Source: Bugula neritina (Eukaryota > Bryozoa > Gymnolaemata > Cheilostomatida > Bugulidae). From it: a DNA stretch of 64,000 bases. Shown piece by piece: positions 53,201 through 62,999 of this stretch. How positions within the stretch are numbered: position 1 is the stretch's first letter; the number at the start of each line of letters is the position of its first letter. The translations under genes and the position numbers were made by a program. The notes under the pieces are model-generated. The model did not search any database. It was given only the letters and a program-made list of their open reading frames with translations, and was not told where the DNA came from. Where the stretch lies: NCBI GenBank assembly GCA_964035545.1, contig OZ037766.1:9433722-9497721 (forward strand). Direction: 5' to 3'.

Positions 53201-56200
53201 GGGCCTGGCTTTCTACACGAGCCAGATTTGACTCACATGCTAACCACTCGGAACAAATTTGATATTCCTAGTGATGACAACTTAGTTAGGAGAGTTAGGC
53301 TTAGCATAGCTGATGCAGAAAAGTTAGACAGAAAGGGTAGAAGAATAAAATCAGAAACACAGCTTGAGAGGCCAATTCAAAAACTAATCTTCTTGTTTAG
53401 GCCCTCATAAATTTGATACGTGCCCTAAATGAATTAGAACCTACTGAAAGTTAATTTTTTTTTAATCAGTTTAGTTAATTTCCCTGAGTGAAATTAAAGG
53501 GGGGAGTGTAAAGGATCTAACAAAGAAGCATGATAGCCCTTGTTACAAATACCACTAGAACTTTTATTTTTAGCTTTTAATGGTGATATTTGTTATTATT
53601 AGATAGTTCATTCTCCTGTGCAGCAGTCAGCTGCCTAATAATAGGTAAAGCCTAACCGCCACCTTTGTTGAAGTCAGCTTTTAGGGTTTGACAGGAACTG
53701 ATCCATCTTCCTTTATGAGGTCATTACATGTGCCCCATAGTTAGCTGACCCTAATTATAGCTAAATTTAGATGTAATTACCTTTTCTTTGTGATTGCCCT
53801 GGTATTTAAGGCAGCATTGAAACTCCAAAAAGACAGTCACTCATGTAGCCTAAGCTGAGCTACTTATTTTGTTAAGTTAAGTGACAAAGAGCTAAATTTT
53901 GAAGATATTATAGCAAGCTCGTCAAGAGAATAAAGGTATTTTATTATTATTCTTTGCTATTTTTAACTTGATAATGCTTTATGTCTTTTATTACAATTTT
54001 TATTGCTGTTATATTTTAATATTATATCGTGATGTTTGCTGGTATTTGAACAACTGTATTGTATGAGTTTTAGCACACCTATATGTATTCTTTATGTTAC
54101 TTGTAGTTTTTACGATTTAGAAGAAAATTAATAAAAGTGAGAGATTTGTTAAAACTTCTTCTCAGTCCGTACCAAAACCATTTTTGTGGCGAGACCTTGC
54201 TCAACACCATCTTTAATGGAAAAAAGGATGAATATGTATATAATGTGTAGAGTATACAATGTTATAATACAAAGCATCACAACGTAACAGTGCATACCAT
54301 ATATAACTAGAGTGGGGCTGTCACAGTTTCACTTTGAAGCAAATTGAATTCTTTCAGATGCCCATCCAATGGATACGATGAAAATCCGGCTGCAGTTAGA
54401 CAATGAGCTCTCAGCTAAAACTAATAACATATTTAAAGATAGATACTACAAAGGAATACTTAGAGGTTGTTACAGAGTGGTTAATGAAGAAGGTATTAGG
54501 GCTCTATACAGAGGGTAGTATATGTAGAAGTAACAAATACTCTATCTGCACCAACAGCTCTGAGTTTTAAGGCTTCCATGAGTAATGATTTTGAGCCCTT
54601 ATTTTCACATTATGTATCAATTTTATTATTTGTTTCAAGGCTTTGCAATATGGCTCCACATCAAGTTTTAGCTTACATACAGGTTGAGTTTTAGAGCAAT
54701 TATAATTTTAAAGTTTAGCTAAAGCTTTTATGGTATTCTTAAAACATGTGGCAAATCCTGAGTGATTGCTACTCTCATACTCAACAGAGGTTTTTAAGAT
54801 AAATCTTCTCCTTGTAGTCTTACTGCTTCCATGCTCCGTGAAATCACATATAGTTCTATAAGAAGTGGCTTCTACGAGCCAATCAAAGTTCTTCTTGGTG
54901 GAACAGACAGACACCACACCTCCATGCATGTAAAGATAGTAGCTGGAGCCACTGCAGGTTATAGATACTGTCTTAAATAAAATTATAATCATAAAGAAAG
55001 AGAACTCTCAGCATTACCGCTTCTTGAACTTTTCAGGATTACTTGGAAGTGCATTTACCACTCCAACTGATATACTGAAAGTGAGGCTACAAGCCGATGG
55101 TATTAGAAAGAAGCCGAGATTATACAGAAACACTTTAGACTGTTTTCTACAACTTTATAAACAGCAAGGGTTTACAGGGTTGTTCACTGGTGCTACACCC
55201 AACATGATGAGAGCAGTTTGCCTTACCTCCATGCAGGTGAAGTAAACTATCTATAATTTTCTACATGTAATTCAAAGCTCAATTAAATAATAATTCAGCT
55301 CTATGCTATAATGTCCGTAGTTCCCAGTATATGATCACACTAAGCATACTCTACTCAACTACAACATTCTGCATGAAGGCTTTCCTCTACACTTGGTGAG
55401 CTCAGTGACAGCAGCATTAGCGGCAGCGGTAGTCAGTAACCCAGCAGATATCATTAAAACCAGAATAATGAATCACAGGCTATCAGGTGAGCTCCTAGGC
55501 TACATTTAGTTCATCAATTTTAATGTTTTTAAAAACTGTTCCACCAAATTTTATTAAAAAGTACTATAGGCCTATACTAAATCATACATCATTATTTCCA
55601 CTGTTCAAATTGTTAAATGAAAGTAAATTTTATGTGTAATGTTTGTAGCTTCTTGTTTTCTACAAAAAGCCTACTTTTCACTTCAACCTTACAGATTTTG
55701 TTGATGCTGCTTTAATATGATAGAGTACTACTAGAAAAATCTAATTTGGTTCTCTAAAATAGTTGCATGCAGTTTGCCGGCAGCAATAACTGTAGGAATA
55801 GAGTAGTATATACTATTTTATTAATCAAATTGAAAACATTTTGTGATAGAAAATAATGGCTAGATACTTTATTGTGAGCGTATGAAATACAAAAAGTAGG
55901 TGAATTTTTGACCATTTAGCACTTCATAGCATGAAAAGGTTGCAGCTCATTTCTATTTAAACTTTGCTATTAGTAGTGTTACAGACCAAAAATATATAGT
56001 ATTCATCTGTGACATGCATGTCATAAAGCCTAGACGTTAACAACAAGTTATGCCATCACCAGCAAAAGGTTTTACTTTGCACATTATCATTGTTTACATC
56101 TCCCCTTGATTTCTTATCAAACATCTTTTACTGACATTATTAGACCTTTATTTAACCTCTCAATAGTGCATTGTGATCTATTATCTATCACATTGCTTTT

Positions 56201-58977
56201 ATTATCAGTTGATTTATCATCATCGTATATCCACCACGCTGTATCACCATAACCTGTATCACCACTGTCGGTATTACCATTATCACCCTCATCATATTCC
56301 GTATCACCATCATAATTAAGTAGCTGAATTTCTATTTCAGTCATCACCAACATAAATTTCACTAACACTATTAATTGCCAGTATCTGTTGAGTAAGAGTA
56401 AGCCTAGGGCCACACGGTGCGTATTTTCGCATGCAAAAATTGAAATCACAAGTAGCAAAGGTGTCCACTGTAGCGTCAGTGATGCGTGATAAATAAAGCT
56501 TTCATTTTTAAATCGCACTCGCTTTCAATAAAATGCAATTTACTGGAATGTAGCACTAAAATAAAGAAATTGGGCTTGCTGAATAACTACTAGCCAATTA
56601 GGTGACGACGACAGAGACGATTCGCACTTGCGTTGAAAATGCTGAGCGACAAGTGCGAATGTTTTCTCAACGCACACAGTGGACACCTTTGCTACTTGTG
56701 ATTTCAATTTTCACATGCGAAAATACGCACCGTGTGGCCCTAGGCCCGTAGAGCCACACGACGCGCGTGACGTGCGAGAAAACCCGTTTAGACCTGCCAC
56801 ACACAATGCGTGAGCTGTGGATGCGTAAATTTATTAGCTAATGATCTTGGAGTTTAACTTTACTGCTCGCCTACAGACGTTTGTTTTTAAACTACGTCAT
56901 CGGCAAGATATTATAAAAGCGGAAATGCAAACAATATGAAACTATTTTAATTCAGTTCGCTTAAAGCTAAAAAAGTGTGCTCGCTAAATGATAATAAGCC
57001 AATTAGATCAAACACGCACGAGCTTATCGCACTTTTCGCTCAGCGAGCAAATCGCGTCTTGTGGCCCTACGCTTACAAACTCTCATATCACTAATAGTAA
57101 AGTCAGCTGTCACAACTGTGTAGGCTGCCGGATACCAAAGAAGTTACTTTTCCTATCTGCTAAGATATTGTACATATTCTGAAACTGAAGGTTTTACATA
57201 CACCACATCATAAATGGATTTAAATTAGTTTCCAGAAGCATTTGGTAAACTAGAACAGTGTTTCGGAACCATACTATCATACTTGCACCAGTATACCATC
57301 TCCTAAACACTTATACCTGATTGGGCCATTATTCTTTTGATCGTCCAATGATATCATTGCATGCCAGATGCTCTGTCTTAACAGGCTCGAAGTTCCATTC
57401 CCAGACATATATGTTTGCTTTCTGACTTTAGTAGCACAGTCCACTGTCTGATAACCACTTTTTTAGTGCACCTCTTTTCAGAAATACAACTCTTAAGCAA
57501 CACTTTCCACCATAATGTTCTGCACAATTTCCATAAGACAGACTTGCTAGGCCCTAGCTCTAAGGTAAGGAGCTCCATTGTAATATGTTATACCAGTAAC
57601 AAGTATAGACCCAAATCTCTCTAGTGTAGACTTTGTGCTCAAACTTTTCTATCCACACAGAACATTTTTCAGATGTATTATAAGCCGAATAATAATTAAT
57701 AATGTTCAAGAACTCCATATTTTTCACTGCTGAAATAGCTTGTGAGAATATAGTACTTTATGTACAAATTTTTATTACAGACCAGTGTTGAATAATGTAA
57801 TGGCCAAAAATCACAACTTTTTTTTGTAAAAATTCTGTCCCCACCAGTGAATCAAACCGCAGTCTTCTAACTTGCAAGTCAATGTGCTAACCATTAGGCT
57901 AAGGGGGGGGGGGGGGGGAGGGAATTGCAACTCCTCAACTTTCGTTCAAACTATGTAGTGTTACTAACAACATAGAGTATCTGTAACAAAAGGACATAAA
58001 GCTTATAGACATTAGCAAAAGTGGCTATTATCTACTAAAAGCTTTGTTTTGCATTATCTCCACAATAACAGCATTTGAAAATTTACAAGTAAGGAAAGAT
58101 AACTTCCAAATATTCCTTTCCAAAGTTTTCAAAAACTATATCTCATTTCTTTGTAATACTTGTAGATTTTGTTGTAGGGAGATCAACCATTAATATCGAG
58201 CTTTTACCTGCAGTAGTAGTGCCCTGATTATCATTAGGCAGCCAAGTTGGCATCTGCAGTTAAACACAACTTTAACAACATTAAGCAGTATCATTACTTG
58301 TTACTCCCTTTTTACTTGAAGCAAGTTATATATTTTAAAACATGATAAATTAAAAATTGCTGCTCTTGTAAAACAGTAAAATATTGAATACAAACTTATG
58401 AAAACATAGTGATGAAAATTCTACAATTATAAAGTTGCGGGAAAAATTTATATCTGCAAATTTCATATCCTAAAAAGTAAATATTTTCTGACTGCTTATA
58501 GGTTTAAACATTTATAAATTATAATGTTGGTTTTCTATATTAAATTATAATATAATTTTTTCATCCTTAAAAGGCACGCAAATGATAGGCTATAAGACTT
58601 GTAAACATTATGTTTAACTGCTGCTATTGAGTCGATGAATATTTATATTTTCAACTGTCTTATTACTCAAGCAAATAGTACTTAAATTGTATTAAAAATG
58701 ATAAAAATATGAGCTTGGCGATAATCTTTCATTGCAGCTCAGCTACAGATGTAAACTGATCAATGCTTGTTTTTATTCTATCACTCTATTTCTCTTGTTT
58801 GTAGAATCTAAATACACTTCACCAGTTGATGTTCTAACAAAGACCTTGAAGGCAGAAGGACTTCTGGCTTTATTCAAAGGAACCACGGCGAGTTGGATGC
58901 GGTTGAGTGCTACATTCTCTATCGGCTTCCTGGTGTTTGAACAGCTAAGGGCCTTGTGTGGAGTGGATCCAATTTAA
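47219..58977 (+). CDS. SLC25 mitochondrial carrier, copy 2, with retrotransposon in intron 1
   Basis: Exons: 47219-47312, 54358-54514, 54818-54957, 55037-55236, 55321-55486, 58805-58977 (TAA); phases match, 309 residues. Exon 1 encodes MTSRGGTIQSDRREVLLRF and the GGISSNIASA helix start, alignable with copy 1. Carrier signatures: PMDTMK, PTDILK, and PADIIK in place of PLDTIK. The conserved RLGP of copy 1's last repeat reads RLSA here, and the third repeat differs more than the others, so transport properties may differ. Introns are at the same six-exon positions as in copy 1, proving tandem duplication. Intron 1 is about 7 kb because of a BEL/Pao element in sense orientation; intron 5 holds two MITEs. 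Poly-A signal AATAAA at 59038. Whether splicing across the retrotransposon works is not shown by sequence, but no exon is damaged. Confidence 0.88.
47668..48367 (+). repeat. 5' LTR of the BEL/Pao element
   Basis: Starts TGTAAAGGATCTAAC and ends CTTGCTCAACA. By eye it matches the 3' LTR base for base. TATTTAAGG (about 47967) is a plausible TATA-type promoter and AATAAA at 48091-48096 a plausible poly-A signal. The sequence just after it does not open with an obvious TGG-type primer site. Confidence 0.93.
48908..51778 (+). CDS. BEL/Pao Gag-protease-RT (N-terminal part), ends at in-frame stop
   Basis: About 956 residues from ATG 48908 (an upstream in-frame ATG is at 48887). In order: basic N-terminus, coiled coil (about residues 150-210, ELETLRKQAQLKAQ...), the Gag-like core typical of BEL elements around PIPEPPVFCGNPLEYADW, a Cys/His region (CIFCDMSNHEIDEC, then CFQCLKANHIKAQC) resembling zinc knuckles, a retropepsin-like stretch LDTMSDTTFI (the glycine of the usual D-S/T-G is not present; related BEL proteases vary there), and the start of RT (PLPFKTDAKPYLPNNR). 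TAA at 51776 interrupts RT. Codons continue in the same frame afterwards. Confidence 0.9.
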   Translation: MSSIHSGSRISETRKSSRTRGLSEKAQENELVKGLKSVNSCIRKFNKLLKSQPVNNPENISEMQSAVLEVQTELHVLGNLPTSSSSEDLSEVAKQVETMAKVLESMQKGTEIDQGQHSASPPLEVQSPKHSTKASSISAKSNRSIRVVKNKLAAANVDIELETLRKQAQLKAQIDAMQLELQASELEAKKQRIMVRRDVLEEYDVDEREEIEDALDVISLHGDPIIPPLERVAVGENLNVIAPSLNNEHPAIGNGQSLSSNNISDIHVLADSITKAMHVNRLPIPEPPVFCGNPLEYADWEISLRTLIERTNIPESDRIHYLKKYVGGSAREAISGYFLLNCDDAYCKAKEILRERFGSSYTVAESFRTKLNNWPKIKPHDRISIQKYSDFLCQCEAAMLRFDELNILNDSQQNKSMYEKLPDWMSSRWKRKLTQFRKANGAYPKFGLFVEFVKTESDIINDPVTASVDHADRIDAKRPISSSYSKPVANTRVTSLTSSKHCIFCDMSNHEIDECFKFGKLSVHERKQYASRYRLCFQCLKANHIKAQCNKVCICKKCQGKHPTSMHYGSTRDNAGNIGRSLSNSGSYTQNDGHYSSKVTSKSSVTNDKGNVASNIDSASNANNCSTVRANSGLSSMVVPVWLCDASAPEKEILVYAMLDTMSDTTFITTQAADCLNAPGEATSLKLTTMNGTKSSNECCRYSGLMVRGYNNADKIAIPCAYSTKVIPLDKSHIPSAKVANAWPHLQQIAHEFPSLENVPVSMLIGYDVSKALMPQQLIVGSHDTDPFAVRTPLGWCIVGNTSYPGSKQFSTCCRTVTLTNEHACKNEQTAVTFDCATANSSKQILPQNVLELLQQDFMENQTRACTTMSQEDKLFVSKLEAGIEQNEGGYITMPLPFKTDAKPYLPNNRLMAEKRLESLKTKLSKNEHLKQDYLKFMNDVIDAGDAELVPECEKS
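51779..53410 (+). CDS. BEL/Pao RT (C-terminal part) and RNase H, truncated before integrase
   Basis: Open from directly after the stop; first ATG 51845. RT fingers-palm sequence VVFDCSAKYANLSLNDHL, and the catalytic YVDD in FYVDDGLLS. The RNase H part shows HFSDAS and FWTDSK with their aspartates, but the expected PR-x-E segment reads TIPRAKLQAAV, with lysine where the catalytic glutamate normally stands. After PADIASRG the frame keeps about 80 residues and stops; the zinc-binding HHCC and DDE core of integrase are missing. Confidence 0.88.
   Translation, partial: NNSTWYIPHFGVYHPKKPEKIRVVFDCSAKYANLSLNDHLIQGPDLMNRLVGVLHRFRKGQVGIMCDIQKMFHMFKVHKNDRDYLRFLWYTDASLTKVAEYRMTVHLFGATSSPGCATFGLRYLANKNHDANDEHSVRAKDFIINDFYVDDGLLSLNSVTDMANVISQAVDLCKTGNIRLHKFVSNSTQLLDTIPNSEKAETIKDLNLNTGNSVLPMERALGIKWCTQSDNFKFSMNLKQIEPATKRRILSTVASLFDPLGFLSPFILCGKKILQSICKDGTTWDAPVNEDVSAQWLSWKHEFNMLDNVAIPRCIYPANFDTIVKIELHHFSDASAIGYGQCSYIRLVNNHGDVHVALLSAKSRVIPLNKSVTIPRAKLQAAVMSAKLADSLKADLKIENITDEIFWTDSKVVLGYITNEVKRFHVYVANRVQQIRDLSTPNQWQYINTQSNPADIASRGISSIAKLLDSCWFNGPGFLHEPDLTHMLTTRNKFDIPSDDNLVRRVRLSIADAEKLDRKGRRIKSETQLERPIQKLIFLFRPS
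53491..53506 (+). promoter_or_regulatory. Polypurine tract of the BEL/Pao element
   Basis: A purine run ending AAAGGGGGGAG directly abuts the 3' LTR, the position and composition required for plus-strand priming. Confidence 0.85.
53507..54206 (+). repeat. 3' LTR of the BEL/Pao element
   Basis: Same length and, on reading, same sequence as the 5' LTR, followed by the CCATC duplication. Identity implies insertion too recent for mutations to accumulate, or later gene conversion between LTRs. Confidence 0.93.
55487..56406. other. First part of carrier copy 2 intron 5, nothing coding
   Basis: AT-rich intron. The minus-strand open stretch at 56117-56518 is built of short ATCACC/GATGGT-type repeats and runs into a MITE; I do not regard it as a gene. 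Confidence 0.45.
56407..56740. mobile_element. MITE A, 334 bp with 65-bp terminal inverted repeats
   Basis: Ends GGGCCACACGGTGCGTATTT and its exact complement; the inverted match continues for about 65 bases with two or three mismatches. Flanked by TA (56405-56406, 56741-56742). Interior has no coding capacity. Long TIRs and TA flanks suggest a DNA transposon derivative; superfamily not decided. Confidence 0.88.
56751..57067. mobile_element. MITE B, 317 bp, related ends to MITE A
   Basis: Left end GAGCCACACGACGCG and right end, reversed, GGGCCACAAGACGCG; both flanked by TA (56749-56750, 57068-57069). The termini share GGGCCACA with MITE A but the interiors are unrelated, so the same transposase may recognise both. 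Only ten bases separate the two elements. Confidence 0.75.
57790..57902 (-). mobile_element. tRNA-derived SINE-like sequence
   Basis: On the minus strand: A box TTAGCCTAATGGTTAGCA, an anticodon-arm-like segment GACTTGCAAGTTAG, B box GCGGTTTGATTCACTGG, then a T/A-rich tail. It resembles a tRNA more than the other SINEs but the acceptor stem does not pair and it is followed by non-tRNA sequence, so I call a SINE. A 16-base G run (57903-57918, plus strand) adjoins it. Confidence 0.5.
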
Positions 58978-61060
58978 ACATAATATTATACTCTTATAAC
59001 AAGCATTGTTGGTTTGATGATGTTGCATGTTTTACAGAATAAAATGGACTGATTCTATAATGCTGTAAAGTTGTATAATTGGAAGTTTACAAAATGTAGA
59101 AGCAGTTGTGCTTAAATACACTTCCGATCCGGCTATAAAATTTGAGTTCACGCATAATATTACGTATATGCAGCTGCACTCTTTAACTATTGCTCAATTT
59201 GTTGTGCTTATATAATCAATATATTTCATAGCAATAATACTGCTATTATTTGCTTTTGCTTGCTGCGACTCAGCTATCTATAATAGCAATATTGCATTAA
59301 ACAATTATTATGTTATATATGAACTATATAATTAATGTATATCAATGTTATTTATTAGGTTTTCATATACCAACAACAATTCCTAGCATAATTATAAATA
59401 CAATTTTGTCACCTCCTAGAAAAAAGTCTTTTATGGTCAAACTGTCGATGTATGTAGAATTTACTAACAAATCTGCACATTGAACCATAGAACTGATCAA
59501 GAAACTAGAGCCACGCTTAACTAGACTCAATCCTGCCAGCTCCAAATACAGTATTGTATTTATAGTTGGTTGTGATAAAAATTTGCTTTAGACAATTAAA
59601 AACTATAAAGCACTTATTTGAACAGTTGAGCTTTTTTAATTATGTTTATCAATTACTTGTGAGGCATTTTATTAAATTAGTCATTGAAATTACTTCTGAT
59701 TTAGGTTTAGAATGTTAGCAAATTTGTTAGGGAACTGGGTGCCTTAATTTAGAAAACGAAATGACCATTTAACACTGATGTTTTTGGGCTTTGTTTAGAT
59801 GCTTTCACATGTAGACACTCGGACAAGATATGCACTAATTAAAGCAAAATTAGCATATAACCTGAGGTGATAATATGCTGTCTAAATGTCAGGAAAGTGT
59901 AATAAAACTGTGTATGGTTGAGAAGTAAACACAATCAAGAAGCTAAGAAGTGAAGCTAAGCATGAGTACCAAAAATACCCTTTTGAGCTATATTCAGTAC
60001 ACTTTCTTTTGTATCGGTTAAACTATTCTCAGTGTTTTATTTATTATGTAAATAAGTAAATTCAACAGATTGTTTCTGACTGCATATAATATTATTGTTT
60101 ATAAATTTTTCACCACACTGATTTTAAAGGCAGCTTTATAGTATTACAGCATGCACAGCCCCACAGTACAATAGTATGAACATGTGAATTAGTGAGCCAG
60201 TTTAGTTTAAATAAAAACTTAGCTCCATGACAAAAACAGTAACAAAACTTAAAAAGGCTATCCATTTGCACTCTCAAGCTGGCAGATTAAGTTAAGGTGA
60301 GTTGCTTTTATAGAATTAAGACTATGCGAGATTTAAAATTTTTTAATCAACTTTAAATATTTGACAAGTATGCACACCTCCATGCACGCTATATACCGAA
60401 AGTAGATAATCATTTTTATTTGCTTAAACATCGTAAGCATCCAGGTTATTTTGATAAAATCAATTACTGTTAATTAAAAGATCATACTTTTTTAGTAGCA
60501 TTCACAAAATATATACAAAAAATCTCAACTCAATATACCAGAAAAAATGAATTAAAATATATGTGTTAATAGCACTGATATTGACGTGACCGTGGCACAT
60601 GAAAAATCTGAAAAAAGAGTTGTCTTCTTTTTTTCTATATTAATATATAGAGCTTGTCGTGAAAATAAAGATTTTTTTAAAAAAATATTGTGACCCTCTG
60701 GTAACTTCCTGAATTTAGAAAATTAGCTCATATATTTCTTTTCATGTGGACAACAGCTCACTTTTTTTTAAATTTATTTTGAAGCTCTTTTCGTAAAAAA
60801 TAATCAAAAGTAAAAAATCCAAAATTTTTACAAATTGGTTCGGGGCTTGACGTGAAAGGCATTTGGACGAAGATGTCAAGGTCACCATTAATAAATTTAT
60901 TTCATCACAATTCACAATACTGCACGGAAAGTTAATGAAGTGAGCTGAAAATTAGGTTGCTAGCATATTGAATTTGATATACATTATATTGATTGTTGCA
61001 GTATTATTTTTGAAATTTGTTTTATCAGTTATGTTTAACTTCTTCATAGAGCTGCTGTTA
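58978..61060. other. Intergenic, no gene seen
   Basis: AT-rich. AATAAA at 59038-59043 serves carrier copy 2. No splice-supported frame recognised on either strand. Confidence 0.4.
59038..59043 (+). terminator. Candidate poly-A signal of carrier copy 2
   Basis: AATAAA 61 bases after the stop codon. Confidence 0.6.
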
Positions 61061-61620
61061 GACTAAGAGTAAGACATAATATTAGCAACAATGATAATAT
61101 TAATAATAATATTTTATTATTTATATTAAATTAAAATTATTATTAAATTCACGGTGAAGTATCACTATCACTATGAGTATGAGTATCGTATAAATTAATT
61201 ATGAGTATGAGTATCACTATGACATTAACTCAATCAATGATTGACTATTACTATGAATATGAATATGGCTTCTAATTCTTGTAACTTTTGACTATGACGA
61301 TGCTGATACTGATAATCACTGCCAGCCCAAGTCTCATACTCATAGTGATACTATTAGTATTAATAATTAGTATTACTATTAGTACAACTACTAGTATTAC
61401 TCATAGTTCTGATAATGATGCAGATGATAGTTTTAAAAGTTCTACTTCTACTTTTATAGTAAGCTAGATTGTATATGTTGAGCTCTACTCATTTTTTACT
61501 ACTAATTTGCTAATACTAATACTAATAGTAATAGTAATACTAATAATAGTTATAGTTGTTATAATGATAGTAATACTAATAGTAATAATAACTATTTCAA
61601 TTTGATAATTTATGTTTTAT
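61061..61620. repeat. Degenerate ACTATGAGTATG / TACTAATAG simple repeats
   Basis: Repeated ATGAGTATGAGTATC, then AATACTAATAGTAATA words with shifting phase, much like 14940-15450. Decayed microsatellite; no coding potential. Confidence 0.55.
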
Positions 61621-62322
61621 AACAGCATTATCGCTTATCATTTACATTGGTTCATAATATGCTTATTTTAATTTTGCTTTGTGTGTTTTGTCATGTTGTA
61701 AATTTAAGTTCGTATGGTTATTTAATGAACTAGAGAACTAGCCAAATGTTATGTAACGGTTGCAGTAATTTACTATAAACTCAGTGAAATTTAAAACCTA
61801 ATTGATATTACTATGACATTGATTGTACAGAGGTAGCTAAAATATACATTAAATTACCAATAATTTTAATTCGCCAATACACTATGAGTAGAACAATCAA
61901 ATGCAATGATAGAAAATTAATTAGTCATAGCAGCCCGTTGCTTGAGGAACATTGAGCTACAGGTCTAAAATGATGTAGTTTTGTGATCCCTTATATAACA
62001 AAATAATCTTTTCAAACTGGTTTAATACTTTTATTATAAACACGCTTATCAAAGTAACATGTTTTTGATGTATATTCTATTAAAAAAGCAATCACATCAG
62101 GTTTTCAATTTGTATGTTGTACAAAGTTTATTATGGTGACAAGTTACTAAATTATATGGTTCAGCTTTGTAAAGTAAAGCTGATAAAATAAAAACAATTA
62201 TGTGATTGTTTTACTGCTATATGTTAAATTTAAATGAGTTGAATAATATCCTAGTGCAGTGAATTAGATATTTTTTTAGCTTTGGTACACCTGTTTGTTA
62301 TAGGCTAACATTCCACCAATAG
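61621..62322. other. Upstream flank of the last gene, no exon identified
   Basis: AT-rich. Earlier exons of the gene at 62323 may lie here or further left, but none stands out. Confidence 0.3.
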
Positions 62323-62932
62323 AAGAATGGTGCAAGTAGAAGAAATTTCAGGCGCAGAAAGCTAAGGAGCAGTCAGAATGCTGCCAGAGTTGTGAAGAGG
62401 CACTTGAAAAAGCTGAATTTCAATAATGACATGAAATTCGTAACAGATCACCCTGGTGTATTTGAACTGACATGGCCAGCAGAGTTCTCGAAGTCACATA
62501 CAACAGCTATTTACATCATCATGGTTAGCTTAAATTTAATTCCTATATCAGTCTCTAATATATAGTTTGATATCTGCTGTAAATTTGCTTAAGGAGCATA
62601 CACATAACCAAAACTGAGTTACACTATAGTATTTGTTCTTGAATATATTTACCAAGATAAGTAGATTTGCTAATTCATTAACAGTAAAATTATAATGATA
62701 CAACAATTTTTCTTTTAGATGATTCAATCAATAACACAAGACAGTACAACATGGTTTTGCAGTTATACAGTATTAATTTTCTGGCTCTTTCCAAATCTTC
62801 ATAGAAGGCAAAGAAAACCACCGTCAGCTTGCCTTTATAACTGAGTGCAAGCTTCTTCCACCTACAGATGATGATAAACAATTTGCTGATGTGGAACTTT
62901 CTAATTTTGTTTACAATGAAGATAGATTATAG
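62323..62932 (+). CDS. Unrecognised gene, C-terminal exons
   Basis: Two exons have good coding character. 62323-62523 follows CAATAG, reads NGASRRNFRRRKLRSSQNAARV..., a strongly basic helix-like start, then MKFVTDHPGVFELTWPAEFS and ends ATG|GTTAGC. 62805-62932 follows CTTCATAG and in phase 1 reads GKENHRQLAFITECKLLP...NFVYNEDRL before TAG 62930-62932. The phases do not match directly, so a short middle exon (for example around 62720-62745, after TTTCTTTTAG) or another donor is required. AATAAA at 62994. I do not recognise the family; the basic segment might bind nucleic acid, but that is a guess. Confidence 0.5.
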
Positions 62933-62993
62933 GACATTATTCTTTATGTAAAGATTGTCAAGTTTTGTTATAATTAAGAACAGTTTTAGTTTC

Positions 62994-62999
62994 AATAAA
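62994..62999 (+). terminator. Candidate poly-A signal of the last gene
   Basis: AATAAA 62 bases after the stop codon at 62930-62932. Confidence 0.55.

Larger units (their letters stand above)
47668..54206 (+). mobile_element. BEL/Pao LTR retrotransposon, integrase-less, 6539 bp
   Basis: Two 700-bp LTRs, TG...CA, flanked by the 5-bp duplication CCATC (47663-47667 and 54207-54211), as is usual for BEL/Pao. The internal part (48368-53506) encodes Gag, a zinc-knuckle region, protease, reverse transcriptase and RNase H. A single in-frame stop breaks the polyprotein at 51776-51778. The frame closes at 53410, only 96 bases before the polypurine tract and 3' LTR, so the integrase core is absent. Inserted in intron 1 of carrier copy 2, same orientation as the gene. 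Confidence 0.95.

Noticed and set aside
56117-56518. 133-codon minus-strand frame with a Gly-Asp-Thr repeat
   Set aside because: Made by short GAT/GGT repeats and overlaps the end of MITE A; no gene context.
57840-57920. Possible minus-strand tRNA gene
   Set aside because: Acceptor stem does not pair and non-tRNA sequence continues; SINE-like.
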